This document shows positions 51,701-64,000 of a DNA stretch of 64,000 nt, piece after piece. Positions within the stretch are counted from its first letter, which is position 1. Each line of letters starts with the position of its first letter. The stretch lies in the NCBI GenBank assembly GCA_013365365.1, contig JABVXU010000285.1, positions 1-64,000 of the forward strand. Reading direction: 5' to 3'. Source of the DNA: Cruorifilaria tuberocauda (lineage: Eukaryota > Nematoda > Chromadorea > Rhabditida > Onchocercidae). Under the pieces are notes generated by a model, which was not told the DNA's origin, made no database searches, and was given only the letters and a program-made list of their open reading frames with translations. The position numbers and the translations under genes are program-made.

Positions 51701-54443
51701 TTAACATGCACTGAGACTATTGACGATATCTCAGTGAGTACTAGTTCTTACTGTTCCATTTTCCTTCTTTCAGCAGTAGCTTCTACATTAATTGATAGCT
51801 TCTATGTTAAATTTTTTACTCACCAAAATTCAACAGAAAACTCAAGATAGTCAAAAATAAGATAAATATTGAGTATATATTCACCCATATTAATGCTTAA
51901 CTTGTTTCGAACAAAGACCAACAATCTGAGATCCTCACTGTCTACTTAAATCAATCCATTGATTACATGTACGATGGAAGAATGAAATAAATTGAATTAA
52001 TATCTCCAAAAATCCGCGATCCATTTCATTTTTCCATCAATTTAGGAACGTGTTGCGCAAATGACTCATTCATTATCACGAGTGGAAGAAATTCCAGACA
52101 GCATCACTACAATCAAAAAACAACCCGATGAAAGCTATCCTACATTGTTTACCAAAAGTATGATTCCATCATTTTTTAATATTTTAAAAAATCCATTTTT
52201 ATTCAACTACTAGAAATACGTATTTATAAGAGCACTTTATATTCAGCTGTTAACTTCAACATTCAACACTTACGTAGTTCATAACACCATTCTCCAAATA
52301 ATTCTAAAATACTGCTTTTGGCATCTGAATTTACTCGCTAGCAGCTTTCTTCATTTCTTAAAATCAAATTGCAATACTTCGTCCTCTCTTCTATTTAATT
52401 AGACGGCGCTATTTTAAACAGATTTTATGAGTTTGTTATAAGATTAAGCAGTTTTCAAATTGACGAGCACCAAAAAGTTCCCACTGCAAAAAAATTCAAA
52501 GTTTAAATTCAGGTGAACTATCGAAATATCCATCTCTTCCTTCAATAACCGGAGATCATCCTGAAATTGCAGTAAACCAGCCAGTGAAAAAAATATCACG
52601 GCGTTTTACAGTTTCTACTTCAAGTTTGAATGCGACAAATCCTCGAGACGTTGCCCGAGCAAAGTCACGATTTAAGGTATTTTAGCTACATAAGTAGTTG
52701 TATTATCGATAAGCTAAAGCGTTGTCAGGAAAGGTGAAATCGTCCATGGCTATTGTATTTGATATCCTTTGGATATGAGCAAATTGTCTTCATAACATTT
52801 TTAATAGAATTTTTGTTGAAAATGTTGAAAATTCATCATTCTTTGACATTTCAGGTCGAACAGGTAGGTCCGTCGATTCAAAAAACAGCAAAAGCTAAAT
52901 CAGACGATTGCATTCCATTGCAACGGCCACTTGGTGAAAGTTTTACGGCTGATGCACAAGGACCTGAATTTTCGACCACGGAAGGTGCAACGTTGAAAGT
53001 CGAAAAATTGACGGTTAAAGAGTCAGAAAATTCGGAACTTCGTGGTGCCAATGAATTATCAGGAAGCCTTGGATCTCGAAATGGTGCGGAAAAAATGAAG
53101 TGCGCAATATCTCAAGACGTTCAGAAAAAAGGTGAAAACTGCAGTACGAGAAATGTAATGAATTCTCATGGAAAAGTAGCAGTTCGTGATGAAGCCGAGA
53201 AAAATCTTCAATCTCATTTCGCTCAGTTCACCGCCGCTTTGCAGCATGGACCAGATACGGCATCATCACAGGACTATTTTGGCGATGCTACATTTGTAGT
53301 TAAATTTACGGATAATGTTTCCTTAAAGTGTGATATTGAGAAATATTGTGCTTGTGAAGAAGTTATTAATAAGGAGCATTCAATGGAACAATCACTAAAG
53401 GAGGTAGGAAATAAAAATAGTGTAGCAGTGAAATCTGAAATGGCTTTCTCTAGTTGTTCTGCAATGGAAAATGATTCGTCAGATGTGGTTATAATAAAGG
53501 AAGTGGTTCAAGATCTGGTTAATTATGTTGTTTATGAGGTAAACAGTTTTTTTCTTAAAGCAGTAAAAAAAATATCATTTCTTTTTTTTGAATTCTCAAA
53601 ATTTCTTAATATCGCTGAAACCAGAAGATGAGTGGGCGGAATAATTTGACAGCTAACTTTTTGATTATCTCTTGTTTTTCGTTGTGCGGTTATTGCAACA
53701 TGACATGAAATGTGTCATCAGACTAGAATTTCTGTAGTTTATTGTTTCTGTTTGTTTTCATAATTATACAGCGTTAATCTCACGTATTTGTCTATAATGT
53801 GGGAGCATAGTTTCAATTGCTTCATTTTTTAGATTAATAACGATGATTTAATTCAGTACCAAAATATTTCATTTGGTACCATAAGCCAGAGTAATGAAAT
53901 CTCACCAGCGATTCGTTCTCTGCCATCTGTTTCCAGGTAATTGATCTAAATATGATTAATTAGCGCTTTATTATATATGTATTGCGTTTTTTTTGTTGCC
54001 AAATTCATGTCATTTATACTGTATAGATCCATTCCTTGCTCAGATATCATTAAGAGATGAGACGAGGAAGTAAATGAGCTTGAAAAAGTGACAATCTTCA
54101 GTTAATCAGCGCATTTAATTTTCAAGTATTTAGCTCATCCTGATAGTGTGAATTTAAACCATGACTGCTCCATCATGCTTACATATGCAATTCTTCATAG
54201 TTTTGGAGTATCTTTCTGTTTCGATCCGCTTTTCAGTGTCTGATTTTTGCATAAACTTACAGATCTTCATCAAACTCGACACTAAATCCATCGCAGGATG
54301 CAGAAACGGACCAAGATGTTATATATAGCATAGTACGCAGACTAATACGAGATATTTTGTTGCAAGAAAAAGAATTACTAAGGCGAAGTTTAAGAAAAAA
54401 ACGACGACATCTTTTTAAAATGGATCGCACATCGAGCAACTGA
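45787..54443 (+). CDS. PPP1R37: PPP1R37-like leucine-rich-repeat protein phosphatase 1 regulator
   Basis: Seventeen exons agree in phase: 45787-46105, 46438-46554, 47010-47104, 47747-47795, 47928-48028, 48357-48476, 48688-48838, 49289-49434, 49682-49813, 50114-50255, 50680-50858, 51389-51733, 52046-52157, 52513-52676, 52855-53538, 53833-53936, 54263-54443; 1046 residues. Residues 1-106 are Gln/Ser/Thr-rich. RSVHFPD near 122-128 is a good RVxF-type docking site for PP1 and matches RVTFP in human PPP1R37. Leucine-rich repeats follow to about 517, with colinear blocks ECLSLKGHRL, LNLSFNKQINLRGWQA, LTILHLENVSLSGR, LRELYLGENNL, LVLWNNRLTSCGM and MIRLDLRDNPHIGSAG. The remaining 530 residues are polar and low in complexity, ending in a basic stretch. 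It probably inhibits or directs PP1 in the cytoplasm or nucleus. A second possible first exon starts at 46303. Confidence 0.9.
46303..46324 (+). CDS. PPP1R37: Possible alternative first exon of the PPP1R37-like gene
   Basis: A CGTTATAG acceptor-like tract is followed at once by ATG and MVLIKNGRVQ, and the CAAG|GTATCT donor at about 46332 leaves phase 1, the same as the upstream first exon. This would suit a trans-spliced short isoform lacking the Gln/Ser-rich N-terminus. The exact donor is inferred (exon end about 46332). Confidence 0.35.
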
Positions 54444-56636
54444 TCATTTGCTTGCTTAACACAATAGGGAGATTCCCCTTGTAAATCTTGTAAATAATGG
54501 AAAATTTCACGGTGTTGTTTAATACAATCTCCTTGCTATGGCCTTTTCTTGTAATTTTGGTTAGTCATGAATTCTGACTTGTCAATTCCAATTTTAATTT
54601 GATCACAAAAAGCCTTCTGTTTTTGCTTGTCTTTCAGGCATACCATTTGTGTGAAATATGTGCGTATCTGAATAACTTTCCTATAAATGACCGATTTCTC
54701 TTATTCATATACTTTTAAAAGATGATTAGGATAATTTTAGTAGCATCATTAAAAAAAAATGATTTAGTTGGAGATGCCAAATATTATTTCAAAGTTTTTA
54801 GGTATCATTTAGCACGTATTTTAGTCTTGCAATCTCAGTTCCCCACAATGCTTGCATAAGATACTTGCATAAGTCAAATAGAAAGACATCATTAAAGAAA
54901 AAAGGGAATCGCTGAATAAGTGAAAATAAAGATTAGTAACATTTCGCATAGACTTCATTATTATAGATGATTTTTCATAAAAATCAGTGTAGGAATCCAG
55001 ATTTACCTAGCCATTAATCAATTTCTTTTCTAGTCACTTAGTATTCATTCACTATTATCGTTCTCGCGAAATGTTTTTCATCTGATTTGTTAAAAACATC
55101 TCTTCTTAGTGATGATATTCTTTTCGTTGTATTCTTATATTTCCTTCTATTTTTTATTTTTATTTTTCATATATGAAAGGATCACCTCATACCGGTTTTA
55201 TTATAATTATTCATAATTATATATATTACGTATGGTAGGAATAAAGTACTTGTATATGGAAGCAATCTCAGACATACTTAAATGCAATGAACATTAATCA
55301 CCATACTCAGCTAAGTTATCTGTTATTCTTCAAAGTTTATCTGTTCGTTAAAATTCAAAGGATACTTTCTACAGAATTATACGAAGGATAACCTTAAACT
55401 GATGCAGTGGTAATGATAGTTGGAAATGTTTCTGTCGATTTATTGTTATTTAGTTTCACTCTACTGTCTGATATCCAATCTACTGCTTGTCATAATTTAC
55501 TGATATCAACTGCATTTCTGCAAGCTCTATATGCATGTATTATCTTTCATGTTTGCAAATTATTGCACAACTTCCATTCCTATAATCTAAAATATTGCAT
55601 TTTTATGCAAAATGCAATATCGCAGTTATAATTTTATATTTAAATTTTCACAAGATTATTTACTATCATGAATAATTTAAATAGGAAGAATGGAATTTTT
55701 ATTTGATCTGCTCCGAAAATGTTGTATGAAGTTGATGAGAAAGAGACCAATCTTCATGAACATATAACATTGTACCGGTAGGAAGGAGGAGAAAAATACG
55801 GAAGATTTGATATGGAAATATAATGATATCCCAGGATATCATCCTGAATTAAAAACTGCTTAAATTTTCCTTTTTATAACGGAAACTATTATTGTGATAA
55901 AGATTTTTCAGTATCAAATTTCCCAAAAATTCACTTCGTTGCTGTCCTTCATTTCAACGAAGAAGAAGAAGCTTTAAAAAACTTACCCGACAGTTGCAAT
56001 CCTTTTTTGAAAACTATGCATTTAAAGAATAATAATGATGAAATGGCGATTTTCTTTGGTTGAAATTGCCAAAGTAATCATGATTTCATATGATAATATG
56101 ATAAAAAAGGTAATATTTATCAAATATCAGAAATAAAAAAAACAAATCAAAATTTATTCATTAGAAATGTAGAAAAAACTGATAATTTTATTCACCATTT
56201 ATTCTCAAATATTTTAAAAATGTTTTTGAAATAATTTCATACCGATTTCTAATAGCCAATTTAACTTGTAATTCATGATTTCTCTTCTATTTTTGTCAAT
56301 AGATAGATGCATATGAATATTTAGTTCAATCTTATCAGTAGCAGAAGATAGTAATTATTGATTAGCTAATCTTCCATGATAACGAAGTGCTAATTTTTAA
56401 AAGTTGCAGAAATTTGAATTGCTAGATGTAGCATTAAATTCATGCAAATACCATTGTGAAACTATGCATAATGTGTTAGAATATCGAACATTAATTAATC
56501 AAGCAGTATTAATTAATATTTCCTATCTTTATGAAAATGGTAAATATAATACGATCTATCTTTTTGCTGTACAACCAAATAATAATAATACTTTCGCAGT
56601 TAAATTAAATTAGAATAAAATTGTTATTGGAATTGA
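54444..56636. other. Intergenic between convergent genes, 2.2 kb; weak coding-like fragments
   Basis: Mostly AT-rich 3'-flanking DNA. Between about 55689 and 56610 several short plus-strand open stretches have coding-like composition (see findings), but they do not assemble into one gene with consistent frames. Part of this must be the 3' UTR of the minus-strand TRIM9-like gene. Confidence 0.45.
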
Positions 56637-60421
<3,785 letters not shown>

Positions 60422-61802
60422 CTGAAATAAAAGCGAAACAATAAACAAAGTTATGGCTTGAAAAATTTTGCAGTAATATCAGTAACTATTTGATTTATTA
60501 TTATTAATCGTTAATTACTATTAATCATTAATAATGATAATAATTGTTATCGTTATCTTTTGAAATCAATATTTATTGTATATTTGTTCAACGATGATAG
60601 ATAAATTTGAGTAAAAGAAGTGAAAATATTGCTAATTTAATTAATAATTATAATTTATTTAGTTATGTCATAGAAATTGCAATTATGCAAGAAATATTGA
60701 TTGATATTAATGTTAATTATTGATTGATCAAAGCGAAACTTATTGAATGATCAAAACTCATTATGCTTGTTTTTTTAACAAAAAAAGCCTTATTGCAATT
60801 AAGCTAGCTAAAGCAATTGAAAACTAATTGACATCTGATACTATCAGTGATAACTTTATCAAGCCAAAATAGTTCGTCATTAATCTTCTATTATTCATAA
60901 TGATATAACGGTATTTATCGATTATTCCTGATTATTTCAATCGATTTCAAAATTGTTCGATCCTTTAGGAAACCAAAAATTGAACACTTTGGTTAAATTA
61001 TATTTATTAATTGCAATTATAGCCTGATCATTGCTTTCGCTTTCTTTTCTTAGTTCGATTTTTTCATTTCAATGTGATATTTAATAGTTTTTAAATAAAT
61101 AGTAATCCGGAAAAAGTTATCCGGAACATTCAAGAATATTGAAAATGTCGATATGTTCAAATGATATCATGCAATTGAAATTTATTTATATCATAAAAAT
61201 TGATTGATAAGAATTCTTTTTTCTTCAGAAAACAGAAAGATTGAATGATTAATTAATTTAGAATGAAATTTCATCAAATATTTCCAATACCGGAAAATTT
61301 ATAAGACAGTTTATGAATAATTTGTTACGTTTCATGAAATCATGCATTGTTAAAAGAAACGAAAGAAATCATCTTTTGTATCATTTCTCGACATCTTTCC
61401 TTTCACAGCTGCTAGAAAGAATAAATGATAAGCTGCAGATGGTGATGATTACTTTAGATTTTCTTTTGAATATATCAAAAAAAAATTTTTTTGAAATTAA
61501 AATTGACAGTTATTGTTCCTATATGAAATGTTAACTATTTAAATGAAATTTTAATTTTGTATTTGCTCAATTTGATAGTTTTTATAAATTCAATGATATT
61601 TAAATTTTACTAAATTAATTACTTAATGATGCTTAATTTTAATCAAAACTGCGAAAATGGAAAAGTATATACTTAGTTTTATTAATAATTTTACGATAAT
61701 GATCGAAGAAGCACTTTGCACAACTTATCCGAAAAACATTTGATCTAATTCTAAAAGTTAGTAAATTAATTTTGTTTTTTTTTCAGTTAAATTAAAAATT
61801 CC

Positions 61803-61886
61803 GCTTTCTTAGGCTTAGAATTTCATTTAATATTTATTAAATATGAAAATTAACAAATAAAACAAAATCCTAAGCCTAAGAAAAGC
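61803..61886. repeat. Inverted repeat with TTAGGC-containing arms
   Basis: TTCTTAGGCTTAG at 61806-61818 is exactly complementary to CTAAGCCTAAGAA at 61870-61882. The 51-bp spacer holds a second, imperfect AT-rich palindrome around TTTAATATTTATTAAA. The whole could fold into one long hairpin. Confidence 0.8.
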
Positions 61887-63208
61887 TATTTTGCTACCAA
61901 TGAATAAGTTAACTTCAACAATGTAATACTGAAAATGCATGCATGCATGCATATATGTATGTGTGTGTGTTTATTAAAATTTTTTATTTTTTATTTTTCA
62001 AAACTTTCAAGAATTTAATTTTCGGAGAATATTTTGAAAGCATGAAAGATTGAAAGGAAATTATATGATTGATCCAAATATTTTCCTCTGAGATCATGAT
62101 AGCGATGAAAGATTGCTAAAAGGTTAAAGCAAAATTTCTATGAAGCAACTATGAGAGTTGAAAAGCTTAGAAGTCAACAGTTATTGCAAGAAGCTATTTG
62201 CTCATATTGATTCCTCGCCACCGTTCCCTTCGACATATTTGACAATCTAAATGACCAATAACACAATTTAATCATATCCCAAATGCGGGAAATGCGGGAA
62301 TGAAGAAGAAAATTACATGCTCTCGGAAGCTTGATTGACCAAATTCAGAATGAGCTATAGCTGTCATTTTAGCTAACCTTTATACCCTATAATCTAAAAT
62401 TATACAATCTTCCTATCTAATTCATCATTAGGATCAGCTGCTGATTCATGCATAAAATGACCAGTTATACTATCATTAATCAGTATTAGTCATAATTTTT
62501 CAGAGTTTGAATTCAAATTAATATTTGATCTTTGTAGGATTCATTGCTATATATGTATAAGATGTAAATTAAATTTGAATGAATTTAAACTGAGACAAAA
62601 AGCTAACGAGAAGCATTTTTATCTCTCATGCTAATAAATCATCGGAATCTTTTCTCTCGTTTTTCGCTTGAGGTAATCAATAATGAAATTTTATATCCTA
62701 TGTAAAATTAGCCGGAAGACAGTTTCTCTCAAATAATATCATTTGATTAAATAATTCAAATAATACATGTGCACACAGATTTTACTTAATTATCACTTAA
62801 CTTACTTAACTTTCTAATCATTTAGAACTTACTAACCAACTTACTGACCACTTAACTTACTAGACATTTTTTAAATTATTAAAAATGTTTAAAATTGAAA
62901 TACCAATTTTTATATTTCAAATCAAAATCACTAAAAGATTTTTACATAGATCAAGTTAATCATGATAAATTTTCTCCCTCCTTATCCTACCGTATGAATA
63001 TATTTAGAGTGTCTTAAAATTTTCAATTAACAATTTACTATGATGTATATAGCTTATGATACTGTAATTAGCACTCTAATACGATTAATTTTGAGGTGAA
63101 AGGTAATAAAATTTTCGCATATTTCCTTTTATCCCTTTGATTCTTACCTTTCCGGTCCTAAATATTTTCCCACTATCCTATTTTCACCTCATATTCTTTC
63201 ATTTTCTC

Positions 63209-63396
63209 TTCTCTCTCTCTCTCTCTCTCTTCCTTTTTTCTTACTTTACCTCAAATTAAACATCAAAGAGAAATCTTTGACAAATTGGTTTATGTACAGT
63301 GGGATCAAATAATATCAGTTCGTTAGAAGCTATAAAAAGCTTTCAAAGAACAAGAATCTCTCTCTCACTCTCTCTCTCTCTCTCTCTCTCCCTCTC
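63209..63396. repeat. Two (CT)n microsatellites
   Basis: A CT run at about 63209-63230 and a second at about 63357-63396, separated by about 125 bp of unique AT-rich sequence. Confidence 0.9.
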
Positions 63397-64000
63397 GAGA
63401 ACAGCTGCACGTTGAGAACTCAATCATAAATCTTATGATAGGAAAGATTGTTCTGTAAAATACACTAATGATGTGATGATATATATACAATTGGATTGAT
63501 AATTCGATGGCTAATAGTAATGTCAGGTTATTGTCATTACTTGTCACTCTTAATATCATTTGGACATTTTAGAAATGTTAGCCTGAATAGATAGCATATC
63601 AGCTGTTCTATCCTATTATTATTCGATAAAATTCTTCATTTAATAAGTCTCATTGTTTCCTTATCACTTCATTCATTATCATTTCCGACTTTTTTTATTT
63701 TTAACTAATTAGAGGAAAGACTGATAAGATTATCTCTTCCATGATGAAACAAATTATTTCTACTAACTTTCCCTAAAATTCACAGTTTCTATAAATTAAT
63801 TTTATAAATTAAACTCTATTATTACATGCTCAGAAAGTTTATTGATAGAATGAAAATGTGATAAGAAGGAAAGATTGGAGATTGAACGAACATATGTTCG
63901 AAATAATCAGGTCATCAAAAGATTAGAAACAGTCTTTGGAAAAGGCAAAAAGATTTGTGGAAAGAAGATATGAGATCGTAAATCTCTTAACGGTCTATCG

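Larger units (their letters stand above)
60422..64000. other. Presumed 5' intron of the TRIM9-like gene; no exon seen
   Basis: The first recognised TRIM exon begins at phase 0 after a TTTCAG acceptor at 60422, so an upstream exon is required. I searched the minus strand to 64000 for B-box or RING cysteine/histidine spacing and found none. The region holds CT runs at about 63209-63230 and 63357-63396, an ATGCATGC tract at about 61937 and an inverted repeat at 61803-61886. Confidence 0.55.

Noticed and set aside
56404..56613. 69-codon plus-strand frame taken as a complete gene
   Set aside because: It probably overlaps the 3' UTR of the minus-strand TRIM9-like gene and has no clear partner exons; kept only as part of a low-confidence finding.
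62200..62260. Short minus-strand ORF starting MSKGTVARNQYEQ
   Set aside because: Only 20 codons, with no B-box or RING pattern; not a convincing TRIM exon.

Overview
The window is nuclear DNA of an animal and most likely of a parasitic nematode of the spirurid/filarial type. The support is very AT-rich sequence, genes cut into many small exons (about 40 to 320 bp, a few longer), introns that open with GT and mostly close with a T-rich tract plus CAG or TAG, and proteins whose closest recognisable relatives are metazoan or nematode neuronal genes (an R7-type RGS protein like EGL-10, a TRIM9/MADD-2-like protein, a TPM-domain membrane protein like MOLO-1). The genus was not determined. All gene models below were built by hand from splice sites, reading-frame phase and protein similarity recalled from memory; no search was run.

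Layout, left to right. 1-774 (+): 3' part of a C2H2 zinc-finger gene. 1864-5574 (+): a 13-exon gene whose product looks like a very divergent serpin fold joined to a lysine-rich tail. 5914-7397 (+): a small unrecognised 4-exon gene about 340 bp downstream, possibly in the same operon. 7398-10579: no gene seen. 10580-21442 (+): a complete 24-exon exportin-7 (RanBP16) gene, 1090 codons, almost exactly the length of the human protein. 21443-27073: no gene, but a GT run, a GA run and a 30-bp minisatellite. 27074-29465 (+): a 5-exon TPM-domain, single-pass membrane protein. 32458-40742 (-): an R7-family RGS gene (DEP, GGL and RGS domains) with two candidate alternative 3' ends. 40743-45786: no gene, a dense cluster of simple repeats. 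45787-54443 (+): a 17-exon PPP1R37-like leucine-rich-repeat gene. 56637-60421 (-): the 3' part (coiled coil, COS-like, FN3, SPRY) of a TRIM9/TRIM67-like gene whose 5' end must lie beyond the right edge. 60422-64000: no exon found; simple repeats and one inverted repeat.

The genes do not form one pathway. Several are linked to neurons in other animals (RGS/EGL-10 in Go signalling, TRIM9/MADD-2 in axon branching and guidance, MOLO-1 as an acetylcholine-receptor auxiliary protein), but ordinary gene order in a nematode chromosome is enough to explain that. The most unusual item is the serpin-like gene, in which the segment that should carry the hinge and reactive-centre loop appears to be missing within a single exon.
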